Positions 1 to 7,829 of a stretch of 64,000 nucleotides of DNA are shown here, in pieces. The DNA comes from Eubacteriales bacterium (GTDB lineage Bacteria > Bacillota > Clostridia > Acetivibrionales > JANLFN01). Numbering within the stretch: position 1 is the first letter of the stretch; the number at the start of each line of letters is the position of its first letter. A program made the position numbers and the translations under genes. Location: the NCBI GenBank assembly GCA_024655885.1, contig JANLFN010000007.1, positions 118,162 through 182,161 on the forward strand. The letters are read 5' to 3'. The notes beneath the pieces were generated by a model. It had not been told where the DNA came from. It saw only the letters and a list, made by a program, of their open reading frames with translations, and did no database searches.

Positions 1-765
1 GGCCTTCTTGACCATATCTGCATCACCGCCGAAACCTCCTGTAGCAATGACCACCGACTTGGCGTTGATCTTATAGGTTGTTCCGTCCTTTTTCTGGGCC
101 ATAACGCCTGTAACGGCGCCTGTACTGTCCTGGATCAGACTTTGCGCCGGTGTCTCATACATTATCTGGCCGCCGTTTTTTTCCACAATGGCCAGCAGCT
201 TTTTGAAGTACTCGACGCGTTTGCTGAAATCCGCATATCCGTGATACGTTTGAAGTACATGTGTACGCTGGACGTTGGGAGTCATCACCAGATCCACTCC
301 ACGCTGCATGAGCCAGTCCACCGTGCTGCCTGAAAGTTCCAGATACTCCCGCACTATGGCGGCATCCGCTTTCCAGTGGGTAAAAGTCATCCATTCCTGG
401 AACACATCATCCGTAGTGGTCTTGTAGCCCGCTTTGGCCTGCAGGCTGCTGTCGGTGGCAAGCAGGCCCTGTGCACCGATGGCACTGTTGCCGCCGGGCG
501 TTGCAAGCTTTTCAAGCACGATGACTTTCTTCCCGGCCTCAGCTGCCTCTACCGCAGCTGAAGTACCGGCGGCACCTGAACCGATGACGCACACGTCTGC
601 AGTCAGCTCGGTGGCTTTAGCACCTGCGGCCGACTGGGCAGGCGTAGCCGGCTGGGCACTCGAAGGCTGCTCGGAAGTAGTGCCGGAACAGCCTACCATC
701 GAGAAAATGAATACCAGACACAGTGTAAAGCAAAGCAGTTTTTGGAAAAAATGCTTTCTCTTCAT
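1..765 (-). CDS. Exported FAD-dependent oxidoreductase lipoprotein (3' end beyond window)
   Basis: Partial gene: 255 codons are open to the window edge, so the C-terminal half is missing. The start at 765 follows a GGGGGG Shine-Dalgarno. The N-terminus is a lipoprotein signal with lipobox FSMVGC (Cys26), so the enzyme should be anchored on the outer membrane face. A low-complexity linker precedes the dinucleotide-binding motif VIGSGAAG and the EKLATPGG segment typical of FAD_binding_2 (fumarate reductase/flavocytochrome c) proteins. It is clearly paralogous to the complete gene at 1511-3187, including a shared TPADSLI/TPAQSLI-type segment. The usual role of the family is reduction of an unsaturated acid or related electron acceptor; the substrate here is unknown. 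A possible promoter lies at 835-865. Confidence 0.88.
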   Translation of the reverse strand, partial: MKRKHFFQKLLCFTLCLVFIFSMVGCSGTTSEQPSSAQPATPAQSAAGAKATELTADVCVIGSGAAGTSAAVEAAEAGKKVIVLEKLATPGGNSAIGAQGLLATDSSLQAKAGYKTTTDDVFQEWMTFTHWKADAAIVREYLELSGSTVDWLMQRGVDLVMTPNVQRTHVLQTYHGYADFSKRVEYFKKLLAIVEKNGGQIMYETPAQSLIQDSTGAVTGVMAQKKDGTTYKINAKSVVIATGGFGGDADMVKKA

Positions 766-834
766 TTTTATCCCCCCTATTTTTTAGCGTTAGTGTACGC
801 TGCTGTCTAGCAGCTTATTATAAATATATATATA

Positions 835-865
835 AGTATAAAGTTTAATGTAACATGAAGGTCAA
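835..865 (-). promoter_or_regulatory. Candidate long-spacer promoter for the first flavoprotein
   Basis: On the minus strand TTGACC (860-865) and TATACT (835-840) are separated by 19 bp, the long spacing used by MerR-activated promoters. Downstream, at 799-814, lies GCTGCT-GTCT-AGCAGC, a 6-bp inverted repeat in the leader. Two MerR genes are 2.5-4.4 kb away. That they control this promoter is inference. Confidence 0.4.
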
Positions 866-900
866 TATTTTTTTAACAATTATAAAAAAGGGCAATATAG

Positions 901-940
901 AAAACAGCCTATCCGGATTGTTCACCGGACAGGCTGTTTT
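901..940 (-). terminator. Intrinsic terminator after the FMN-binding lipoprotein
   Basis: A 16-bp stem with one mismatch (901-916 against 925-940, arms AAAACAGCCTATCCGG and CCGGACAGGCTGTTTT) is followed on the minus strand by a T-rich stretch. It lies 17 bases past the stop at 957. The T-rich arms could also act in the plus direction. Confidence 0.8.
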
Positions 941-956
941 CGTTAAACTGAAATCC

Positions 957-1403
957 TTATTTGGAATTCGTTTTTGGCGCTGCCGCTTTGAGAGCCTCTA
1001 CGTCACCGCCCGCCTGCTTGACGCAGTCTTCAACGGCTGTGAGAATGGCCTTGCTGGAATAAGTTGCACCGGTAACGGTATCAACGGCAAGAGTTTGTTT
1101 TGTCTTGATCTCCTCAGCGATGCTTTTTAGAGCTTCATCACCGAGGCCGGCGGTTTCATCCGATTTAACGATATCTACCGCTGTGATAGCCGTATTGCTG
1201 AAGGTAACCTTTATGGTTACAGGACCATTTTTGCCTTCTGCGGTAGCAGTGTAGGAGCCCGCCTTAAATTTGTTCTTGGCGGCAGCATTGCTGGAATCAG
1301 CGGAAGTACTGGAACCGCCGCCTGAACAGCCTGCCATTGAGAAGACGAAAACCAAGCAAACTACAAAACACAGCGCTTTCTTCAAAAAAACCTTTCCCTT
1401 CAT
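957..1403 (-). CDS. FMN-binding-domain lipoprotein
   Basis: 148 residues. I place the start at 1403, 6 bases after GGAGG; an ATG at 1406 is an alternative. The signal peptide ends in lipobox FSMAGC (Cys26) and resembles those of the two FAD lipoproteins on either side. The rest is one FMN-binding domain (PF04205, NqrC/RnfG type). The motif DTVTGAT at 108-114 contains Thr114, the expected covalent attachment point for FMN by an ApbE flavin transferase; no apbE lies in this window. Such small exported flavoproteins pass electrons to extracytoplasmic reductases, so a partnership with the adjacent FAD lipoproteins is likely but inferred. Confidence 0.88.
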   Translation of the reverse strand: MKGKVFLKKALCFVVCLVFVFSMAGCSGGGSSTSADSSNAAAKNKFKAGSYTATAEGKNGPVTIKVTFSNTAITAVDIVKSDETAGLGDEALKSIAEEIKTKQTLAVDTVTGATYSSKAILTAVEDCVKQAGGDVEALKAAAPKTNSK

Positions 1404-1448
1404 CATTGACCTCCATTCTACCATTTGATTTAGTGCTCTTTCCATGAC

Positions 1449-1504
1449 TGCATAGGAATCCTATGCATACAACCAGTATAATACTCCATGTCGTATGGAG
1501 TCAA
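1449..1504 (-). promoter_or_regulatory. Promoter with spacer dyad and start-site palindrome (MerR-like)
   Basis: On the minus strand TTGACT (1499-1504) and TATACT (1475-1480) are 18 bp apart. The spacer carries a perfect 7-bp inverted repeat, ACTCCAT-5-ATGGAGT (1483-1501), overlapping the -35. Just downstream of the -10 is a second perfect palindrome, TGCATAGGA-A-TCCTATGCA (1449-1467). A dyad between -35 and -10 with a long spacer is the standard MerR-family operator layout. Assignment to the neighbouring MerR genes is inference. Confidence 0.6.
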
Positions 1505-1510
1505 CACCAT

Positions 1511-3187
1511 TTATTTTGCCGTTACATACTTAACCGCATTCTCACCGGCTATTCTGCCTGAGTTGAATGCCCAGCCCAGGGTTCCGCCTTCAAGAAGCAC
1601 ATAAGAATCCCCATACAATCCACTTGCATCATTACCGGCAACATACAGGCCGGGGATGGGTACACCCTTGCTGTTAAGCGCTTCGGTTTTGTCGTCGATC
1701 TTGACTCCGCCGGCGGCAGTCAGATAGGATGCACGCTGCATTACAGCGTAGTAGGGGCCTTCGGTGAGAGGATACATAAGCTTGGGATCCTTTTTGAAAT
1801 CCTCGTCAACGCCTTTTTTGCACAGTTCATTATACCTGTTGATTGTTTCAGTAAGGATTTTTGCATCCATACCCGATGCCTTTGCAAGCTCGTCAAGAGT
1901 CTGTCCCTTGAATGCGAAGCCGGCAGCAACAGCGTTGTCGAGATCGGTCTGCAACCCTGTCCACGGTTTGTCGAGATCAGGAACCAGAGGCACGCCTGCG
2001 ATCCTGGCAGGGCTGTCGTAATTGCCGAGGGCGCGGGCACCCTTGGTCATAAGCGCATTGACCATATTGCCGCTAAGCAGGATAAAAATATGATCGCCTT
2101 GCGCATACGTTACATTTGCTACAAGCGCCGTGTCATAATTCACATCTTCATTGACAAAACGCCTTCCGGCAGGATCTACGTATGGATAGGAGCAAAGATT
2201 GAGCACACTCGACAGGTCGGGTATTTTTTTATCCCCCAGCTTGGCCATTAATTCCGGAGGTATGGTGGTCCCATGAAGCTGCAGAATTGAATCTCCCTTT
2301 GCGGCTCCCGCTTTCCATGCCATTTTTATACCGTCACCGCTGGTAAAGCTCACACCAAACAAATTCACCGCTTGTTTGTCGCCGCTCAGCTTCTCTTTTA
2401 CCATATCCGGGTTGCCGCCATAGCCGCCTGTGGCTACAATAACCGCCTTTGCGGAGATATTTAGCACGGTCCCGTCCTTCTTCTTGGCCGTAACACCGGT
2501 CACATTGCCGTTAGCATCGGTTATGAGGCTGTCGGCAGGTGTTTCCAAAAGAAACTGGGCTCCTTTATTTGCAGCAGCTGTTTGAAGATTTTTAAAATAA
2601 TCGGGTTTCTTGGAGTAATCCTTGAATGCGTGGTAGGTCCAATAACCATTCATGTGTGTTTTTTGTGCGGGCGGAGACAGTCTGAGATCCATCCCGTGGG
2701 CTATAAGCCAGTCGATAGTGGAAGCGGATTTCTGAATGTACGCACGTACTATGTTTGCATCGGCAAACCAGTGGGTGTAATCCATCCATTCCTTAAACAC
2801 CCCGTCTACAGGAACCTTTTTGCCGGCCTCTTTCTGAAGCTTGCTGTCTGCCGCAAGTAAGCCGAAAGCTCCCAAAAGTCCTGTGCCGCCAATCGCCGCC
2901 GTCTTTTCCAGGACGATTACCTTGGTACCGCCCTCTGCTGCCGTTACTGCTGCCGCCAGACCCGCAGGGCCGGCGCCTACAACAACCACATCCGCGCTCA
3001 TGCTTTCAACCTTCGCGTTGGTTTCAGGGGTTGTAGCTCCGCTTGCTTGAGACGTTGTTGGTGCCGCACCGCTCGCTTCGGGTTTGGCAGCAGTGGGACT
3101 GCTGTTGGAACAACCCGCAATTGAGAAAATGAAAGCAACACAAAGTACAAAACACAGTGCTTTTCTGAGAAAATGTTTTCTCATCAT
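1511..3187 (-). CDS. Exported FAD-dependent reductase lipoprotein, fumarate/urocanate reductase-like fold
   Basis: 558 residues, complete; start at 3187 after GGAGGG with 6-base spacing. Lipobox FSIAGC (Cys26), then a Ser/Thr/Ala-rich linker to about residue 64. A FAD_binding_2 domain follows, with GAGPAG at 71-76, EKTAAIGG near 95-101 and ATGGYGG near 252. The H305 region (LHGTT) and GRRFVNE (341-347) correspond to substrate-site histidine and proton-donor arginine motifs of flavocytochrome c. The HHTMGG histidine segment is replaced by TAAGG, and the C-terminal arginine motif (GANRLGG) by GDSYVLLEGG. Two dicarboxylate-binding residues therefore look absent, and the substrate is probably not fumarate. 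There is no heme domain; electrons may come from the FMN lipoprotein at 957-1403. Confidence 0.9.
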   Translation of the reverse strand: MMRKHFLRKALCFVLCVAFIFSIAGCSNSSPTAAKPEASGAAPTTSQASGATTPETNAKVESMSADVVVVGAGPAGLAAAVTAAEGGTKVIVLEKTAAIGGTGLLGAFGLLAADSKLQKEAGKKVPVDGVFKEWMDYTHWFADANIVRAYIQKSASTIDWLIAHGMDLRLSPPAQKTHMNGYWTYHAFKDYSKKPDYFKNLQTAAANKGAQFLLETPADSLITDANGNVTGVTAKKKDGTVLNISAKAVIVATGGYGGNPDMVKEKLSGDKQAVNLFGVSFTSGDGIKMAWKAGAAKGDSILQLHGTTIPPELMAKLGDKKIPDLSSVLNLCSYPYVDPAGRRFVNEDVNYDTALVANVTYAQGDHIFILLSGNMVNALMTKGARALGNYDSPARIAGVPLVPDLDKPWTGLQTDLDNAVAAGFAFKGQTLDELAKASGMDAKILTETINRYNELCKKGVDEDFKKDPKLMYPLTEGPYYAVMQRASYLTAAGGVKIDDKTEALNSKGVPIPGLYVAGNDASGLYGDSYVLLEGGTLGWAFNSGRIAGENAVKYVTAK

Positions 3188-3219
3188 TTTTAACCCTCCA
3201 TTTTTTTATTAAGTATTTC

Positions 3220-3251
3220 ATATCATTACTGCATACGCAGTATGAATACAA
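3220..3251 (-). promoter_or_regulatory. Candidate MerR-type promoter/operator for the second flavoprotein
   Basis: On the minus strand TTGTAT (3246-3251) and TGATAT (3220-3225) are 20 bp apart. Between them is the perfect dyad TACTGC-ATAC-GCAGTA (3227-3242). Both the long spacer and the central dyad fit a MerR-family operator. The hexamers themselves are weak. Confidence 0.5.
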
Positions 3252-3431
3252 TAGGTTTGAAACTAAAATAAAAATCCAAAAAAGGGGGCTCACCGTATTT
3301 CCTGTAAAAGTTCGGTGCCGTTTTATGTAAAGGCCCTATAAATAAATCTTAATCCTTAGTGCTGCACCAAAGTCAATAAATTTTGAACAATCCGCCTAAG
3401 AATCGGAGATTTTAAATATCGGTCTGCTGTG

Positions 3432-4241
3432 TTATTCAATGGGTATTTGTATAGATATATAATGGTTTATTGTATTATTTGACTTTTCCGCAACAATATG
3501 TTTTCCCAGTGCGTCCCCACATATGGAAAACCCATTGCCGTCAATATACTCAAACATATATTTAAATGCATCAACTGTAAAAGGCAGGTTATCCGGTGCT
3601 TTTACCACCGTTGAAACACACTTGCGGGAAGGATAGTAATCCACATGTTCACTGATGCCTAAGTTAAAATCCCTCGCTTCATCTTCTGTGATAGCAATCC
3701 CCCAATCATACTCCATGGCGGCACTCTCATCCAGCAGTGAACTTTTAGCAATTTTAAGGGAAAAAAACGCAAACGGCAGCAGGTTCATCCATTCGCTGAT
3801 TATACTATGAAGCTCCTGGTTATGTACAAAAGTGACCTTGTCCGTCTGCCTCAATCTGTAGATTGACGGAGCCTGCTGTACACAGCAACGCCGTAAAGAA
3901 GATTCTATGTTGTCGCATTCCTGATGAATCTGGCGGATTTTCGCAAGAAGTCTCTGATATTTTTTAATCTCATTTTCCAGTTCGATCTCTTTTTCTTCAA
4001 ACTTACATATAATAGAATTTAGGGTTGCATCGTTGGTAAGCTGGGCCACATCGGGCAACGGAATATGCAGGCTGCGGTACCATCTGCTCCTTAACAAGTT
4101 GCGCGCATCCAGATCATGAAAATACCTGTAATGGTTTTTTTCATCCTTAACAGGTTTGATAATCCCATACTTTTCATATAACCTTAATGTATCTGCCGTT
4201 ACACCTAAAATACCAGCAAATTCAGCAATTTTATATTTCAT
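3432..4241 (-). CDS. MerR-family transcriptional regulator with GyrI-like effector domain
   Basis: 269 residues. Residues 1-70 form a MerR winged helix-turn-helix (YKIAEFAGILGVTADTLRLYEKYGI, split here as YKIAEFAGILGV and TADTLRLYEKYGI). A coiled-coil dimerisation helix covers about 75-115. The C-terminal half has the DWGIAI and YYPSRKCVSTVV segments typical of GyrI-like small-molecule-binding domains. It lies 89 bp downstream of a related MerR gene on the same strand but has its own promoter. Together with the dyads in the flavoprotein promoters this suggests control of the lipoprotein flavoenzymes. The effector is unknown. Confidence 0.88.
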   Translation of the reverse strand: MKYKIAEFAGILGVTADTLRLYEKYGIIKPVKDEKNHYRYFHDLDARNLLRSRWYRSLHIPLPDVAQLTNDATLNSIICKFEEKEIELENEIKKYQRLLAKIRQIHQECDNIESSLRRCCVQQAPSIYRLRQTDKVTFVHNQELHSIISEWMNLLPFAFFSLKIAKSSLLDESAAMEYDWGIAITEDEARDFNLGISEHVDYYPSRKCVSTVVKAPDNLPFTVDAFKYMFEYIDGNGFSICGDALGKHIVAEKSNNTINHYISIQIPIE

Positions 4242-4267
4242 TTAAATCCCTTCATTACCTGTTCTCA

Positions 4268-4315
4268 ATTATACGATGGACAAACAAAGAATTCAAATTT
4301 GTATATTTTATACAA
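4268..4315 (-). promoter_or_regulatory. Promoter and palindrome upstream of the first MerR gene
   Basis: On the minus strand TTGAAT (4291-4296), a 17-bp spacer and TATAAT (4268-4273) make a good sigma-A promoter. Immediately upstream lies the perfect palindrome TTGTATA-TTT-TATACAA (4299-4315), a candidate autoregulatory or activator site. Confidence 0.6.
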
Positions 4316-4330
4316 TTTTACCTTTTGTTA

Positions 4331-5134
4331 TTAAACCGGCACACTGACGCCAAACCTGTAGAGCATCCTTCCGTTTTCCCTGACAATCTCAATCAGCTGC
4401 ACCAATGCCGCACCCTTGACTTTCATTCCGTTTTGTGCGATTAACTGCAGCACTCCTGAAAAATGCTGGGGCAGGAACTCATGCGTATCCTCTCTTTCAA
4501 TAACCGCGTGGGCATAGCGTCCATGTGGGAAGTACTTCACCAGAGACATCTTCTCTCCGGGAAAATGCTCCATGTCTTCTTCATTAATAGCAATTCCCCA
4601 GCTGTAATCAAAATCCTTTTCTCCGAGCAGTGCCTCCGCCGGAAATACGCCGGTAAAGTACACGCAGGGCAACTTCTTCATCCAGTGCCGGATAATCTCT
4701 TCACTGCCCTCCTCGAGAAAAAGATCTTCCCTCTTGCCTTCAGCCACCCAATATATTCCTCTTCTCTCGATGACGTGGAACCCGGTTAGACATTCCTCAA
4801 GGCTCTCGCAATAAGACTGCAGTTCGCGCAGCCTGAGGCGCTGGCGCTGTAAGTCGGCAATTGCTTCGTCGATCCGGGCGGCTCTCCGGGTAAGCCGCTG
4901 CTTCACCTGCTCGTGGCTGCAGTTGTTGATTAACTCCGCAGATTCGGCCAGACTAAAACCCAGGCTGCGGTAAAGCTTGCTGTTTAGCAGCTTACAGACA
5001 TCAAGCGAATTGTAATGACGATAGTTATTGGTGCTACGCTGGTCTGGATTTACAATTCCCTGCGTTTCATAGAAGCGGATTACATGGGTCGGTAAATCAA
5101 CCAAACGTGATATCTCCCCTATGCGGTACCTCAT
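4331..5134 (-). CDS. MerR-family transcriptional regulator with GyrI-like effector domain (paralog)
   Basis: 267 residues from the ATG at 5134, chosen because AGGTG at 5141-5145 sits 6 bases upstream; in-frame GTG 5143 and ATG 5140 are less well placed. It has the same layout as the gene at 3432-4241: N-terminal MerR helix-turn-helix (RIGEISRLVDLPTHVIRFYE), coiled coil around 75-115, and a C-terminal domain with DYSWGIAI and KYFPHGRYAHAVI. The pair probably arose by duplication; one may serve each flavoprotein promoter, which is inference. Confidence 0.88.
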   Translation of the reverse strand: MRYRIGEISRLVDLPTHVIRFYETQGIVNPDQRSTNNYRHYNSLDVCKLLNSKLYRSLGFSLAESAELINNCSHEQVKQRLTRRAARIDEAIADLQRQRLRLRELQSYCESLEECLTGFHVIERRGIYWVAEGKREDLFLEEGSEEIIRHWMKKLPCVYFTGVFPAEALLGEKDFDYSWGIAINEEDMEHFPGEKMSLVKYFPHGRYAHAVIEREDTHEFLPQHFSGVLQLIAQNGMKVKGAALVQLIEIVRENGRMLYRFGVSVPV

Positions 5135-5252
5135 GTCCATCACCTACTAAGATTTTATATTTATTTGAATTGTGTTTTGTGTTGAAGGATCAAAAAGTGC
5201 GGTATCTTCAGATCTTCTATTTATCTGGCAATCACAATGCTGCAAAAGAAAC

Positions 5253-5287
5253 AAAATACCCCTCAGAAGATTTATGAGAGGTATTTT
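5253..5287 (-). terminator. Terminator after the DoxX-like gene
   Basis: A 12-bp stem with one mismatch (AAAATACCCCTC 5253-5264, GAGAGGTATTTT 5276-5287) is followed on the minus strand by a T-rich run. It sits 61 bases beyond the DoxX stop. Confidence 0.65.
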
Positions 5288-5347
5288 CAGTGATATTTTT
5301 GCCTTTTCTACTATCACCCTTTCGAAAATTTCCTGATCAGGTGGACC

Positions 5348-5893
5348 CTATCCGGCTTTCTTTTTTTGGGCATAACGTTCCCACAGCTTGGCGAGGAAGG
5401 GCATCAGGTAATGATCGAGACCAAAAGACCTTCCGGCTCCACAAAGCATCGCTATGGCTGCCGGAATCATCCACCAGGTTTCGGGGAGCAAGCCTGTCGA
5501 TAACGCAAAGTTTAGGTTCAGACCCAACGCGACAAGCGCAGAAAGGAATGTGAAAGTCCCGCTGATAAAGGCCAGCCCAAGCCCGATTTCCGAAACTACA
5601 ATCAGTATTTGAAAAAAGAGGGCATGGGGTATAACGATATTTCCTGCAATCCAGGCATACCACCCAGGAGTGTGATCTGAAACTATACGAAATACCTTCT
5701 CACCCGTTTCGGTAACCGAAGCGCTTGTAACCGCATCTGCAAGTCCTGCAAGCATCGGTTTTTGAAGCCAACCTTCATTTATCTTGCCGATGCCTTCTAT
5801 AAGCCACGTGTATCCCAGAAAGATCCTGAGAGGAACCAGCCAAAACGTCCTGGACATACTTGATAAGTGCTTTACTAAGTGCTTTACAATCAT
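5348..5893 (-). CDS. DoxX-like integral membrane protein
   Basis: 181 residues; start at 5893 with GGAGA 6 bases upstream. The N-terminus carries RIFLGYTWLIEGIGKINEGW, the typical first DoxX helix with a conserved GxxK. Three more hydrophobic stretches follow (about 95-115, 118-140 and 145-165). DoxX-type proteins are four-helix membrane proteins linked to quinone or thiol redox chemistry. An extra soluble loop between helices 1 and 2 (about 35-85) resembles DoxD/TQO-type members. It stands alone between the MerR genes and the FMN-lipoprotein operon. A redox role is plausible from the neighbourhood but unproven. Confidence 0.75.
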   Translation of the reverse strand: MIVKHLVKHLSSMSRTFWLVPLRIFLGYTWLIEGIGKINEGWLQKPMLAGLADAVTSASVTETGEKVFRIVSDHTPGWYAWIAGNIVIPHALFFQILIVVSEIGLGLAFISGTFTFLSALVALGLNLNFALSTGLLPETWWMIPAAIAMLCGAGRSFGLDHYLMPFLAKLWERYAQKKKAG

Positions 5894-6246
5894 AGACTTC
5901 TCCTGCCTCTTATAAAAATTTTATAAAGTCCCATAGAGGATGGTAAAAAGCATTCCCCGGGAAACAATACCCACAGCAAAAACCATGGATGCTGAGGTAT
6001 TGTGCCAACCAAAAATTAGCGGTTACCCGCATTTGACATAAAGTTGACAATATTTTTACCAAAAGAATTATAACACATATTTACCATATTGGCTATAGAA
6101 AAATTTAATTCGGCGTGTTTTTCCATACTTGACACTACTCATATATTTGTATAAAATATATTGTCGATGGCACGCAAGAAGAACTATTCTAAAGATAATA
6201 AATAATGATAACTTGTGTCAATTAAAATTCAAAGGGGGCAAATATT
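5894..6246. other. Divergent intergenic region between DoxX and the FMN-lipoprotein operon
   Basis: No coding sequence is supported. The region holds an imperfect hairpin near 5967-6000 (ATACCCACAGC / GCTGAGGTAT), a TTGACA followed by TATAAC around 6047-6075 with long spacing, and the better promoter listed at 6129-6157. Confidence 0.5.
6129..6157 (+). promoter_or_regulatory. Sigma-A-type promoter for the FMN-lipoprotein operon
   Basis: TTGACA (6129-6134), 17-bp spacer, TAAAAT (6152-6157). It leaves a leader of roughly 80 bases before the GTG start at 6247. Confidence 0.65.
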
Positions 6247-6657
6247 GTGAAGAGGGTATTGGCGGTAGCAGTTTCAATTTTTCTGGTTATGGGATTGTTA
6301 GGAGGATGTGGCTCCGCAAAAGTTACATACAAAGATGGCACCTATGAGGCTAAAAGCGATCCTGACAAGGAAGGAAACTCAGGCACGATAAAGATTACTG
6401 TCAGCGGAGCAAAAATAACGGCCGTTGAGTGGAAGGAATATTATAACGGTGCCTTAAAGGATGAAAACTACGGAAAAGAATCCGGCGACAAGGTATATGC
6501 AATAGCGCAAAAAGCCCGCAAGGGATCCTCTACCTATCCGAACAAGCTGATAGAAGTTCAAAATCCGGAAAAAGTGGATGCCGTATCCGGCGCTACGCAG
6601 TCCAATGAACTGTTTAAAAAGCTTGCTCAGCAGGCCTTAAAGGACGCGAAGAGTTAA
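6247..6657 (+). CDS. FMN-binding-domain lipoprotein
   Basis: 136 residues from a GTG start preceded by a GGGGG run. The lipoprotein signal ends at Cys21 (LLGGC). A single FMN-binding domain follows, with DAVSGAT at 111-117 and Thr117 as the probable covalent FMN site. The segment GTYEAKSDPD and the central YYNG insert match the major-membrane-immunogen type of FMN-binding lipoproteins. The next two genes encode a NusG-II protein and a Gx-type transporter. This trio is a recurring Firmicute arrangement, and a role in extracytoplasmic flavin electron transfer is inferred. A terminator after the stop may partly separate it from them. Confidence 0.88.
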   Translation: MKRVLAVAVSIFLVMGLLGGCGSAKVTYKDGTYEAKSDPDKEGNSGTIKITVSGAKITAVEWKEYYNGALKDENYGKESGDKVYAIAQKARKGSSTYPNKLIEVQNPEKVDAVSGATQSNELFKKLAQQALKDAKS

Positions 6658-6682
6658 ATAGGATCTGTTTGAGGAACTTAAA

Positions 6683-6717
6683 AAATGCCCCGGGATTTCC
6701 TTGGGGCATTTATTTTA
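6683..6717 (+). terminator. Intrinsic terminator after the FMN-binding lipoprotein
   Basis: Perfect 9-bp stem AAATGCCCC (6683-6691) / GGGGCATTT (6703-6711), followed by TATTTTA. Confidence 0.8.
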
Positions 6718-6869
6718 CAGGGTAATGCCGGTTCTTTCATCAATGGTCAAGCTGGCACAAAGCTTTGACGGCGTAGAAGCCGTGTTTATAACAAAAATAA
6801 AAAGTGCATGTTACCCCAGGCTTAAGAGTGGTTCTACATTTGATAATGGAAGTAAGGAGTTTTTATGTG

Positions 6870-7220
6870 ATGAAAAAAAATGATATTTTGCTTGTTGGAG
6901 CGGTAATCTTGGCGGTTTTGTTAGGCTTCATAGGTATGAGGCTCTATCAAGGCCGGAAGGAAAGTAATCACAAAATAGCTGTAATCGTTCAAAACAACCA
7001 GGTCATCGAGCGCGTAGACCTTGATACTGTTAAGGAGCCCAGGGAAGTAAAACTCTCCGGAAGTTTTCACGAGGTTATCCTAGTGGAAAAGGGAAGAATA
7101 AGGTTTAAAGAAGCGGATTGCCCCGACCAGATCTGTGTAAAAACAGGCTGGCTGACCGAACGCGGTGAAATAGCGGTATGCCTTCCCAACAAAGCCCTGA
7201 TTACCATTGAAGAGAATTAG
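6870..7220 (+). CDS. NusG domain II-containing membrane-anchored protein
   Basis: 116 residues. AAGGAG at 6854-6859 serves either GTG 6867 (7-base gap) or ATG 6870 (10-base gap); I use the ATG. There is an N-terminal membrane helix (about 5-25, LLVGAVILAVLLGFIGM). The extracytoplasmic domain contains the NusG-II pattern with ADCPDQICVKTGW and a final CLPNKALITIE. The cysteines in CPDQIC and VCLPN are conserved in this family. It has no NGN domain, so it is not the transcription factor NusG. Such genes commonly sit between FMN-binding and Gx-transporter genes, as here. Exact function unknown. Confidence 0.82.
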   Translation: MKKNDILLVGAVILAVLLGFIGMRLYQGRKESNHKIAVIVQNNQVIERVDLDTVKEPREVKLSGSFHEVILVEKGRIRFKEADCPDQICVKTGWLTERGEIAVCLPNKALITIEEN

Positions 7221-7274
7221 GCTTTAACACCTGTTCAAACCCGAAACGCATCTTTTTCCTTTGAAGGAGTTGTC

Positions 7275-7793
7275 ATGAAGAGCACAAGACGCCTTGTCCT
7301 GCTTGCGCTGATGGTTGCGCAAGCTCTTATACTTTCAATTATAGAGTCATGGATTCCTCTTCCCATTGCTGTTCCCGGTATAAAGCTGGGGCTGGCAAAT
7401 ATCGTCACTCTCATAACTTTGACTTTTTTCGGCTTTAGGGATGCGCTGTTTGTGGTGACCGTCCGCTGCGCGCTTTCTTCCCTATTCGGAGGCGGGTTAA
7501 TTGTTTTCCTTTTCAGTATTACGGGCGGCATTCTCAGCACCATTGTCATGGCATTCATGCTTAAAAAGTTTTTGAGGTCCTTCAGCCTTTACGGCATCAG
7601 CATTGCGGGTGCAATTGTCCATAATTTCGGTCAGCTTGTAATGGCGAGCATTATTATGAAGCAGTGGTCGGTCATGGCCTATTTGCCCATTTTGCTTGTT
7701 TCCGGCATTATTATGGGAAGTTTCGTCGGGCTTTGTTCCGGCTTTCTCTCAAAAGCACTGCAAAAAACCCATATTTTTGATAGAAGTGAATAA
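7275..7793 (+). CDS. Gx transporter family protein (heptaprenyl diphosphate synthase component I-like)
   Basis: 172 residues; GGAG precedes the ATG. Five or six hydrophobic helices cover almost the whole chain. The IPLPIAVPGIKLGLANIVTL segment is characteristic of PF07456, once annotated as heptaprenyl diphosphate synthase component I but probably an ECF-type or quinone-related membrane component. Co-location with FMN-binding and NusG-II genes suggests the three act together at the membrane. Transport specificity cannot be read from the sequence. Confidence 0.8.
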   Translation: MKSTRRLVLLALMVAQALILSIIESWIPLPIAVPGIKLGLANIVTLITLTFFGFRDALFVVTVRCALSSLFGGGLIVFLFSITGGILSTIVMAFMLKKFLRSFSLYGISIAGAIVHNFGQLVMASIIMKQWSVMAYLPILLVSGIIMGSFVGLCSGFLSKALQKTHIFDRSE

Positions 7794-7829
7794 AATTTTT
7801 CCAGACATAAAACAAGGTAGTTAAACCAT

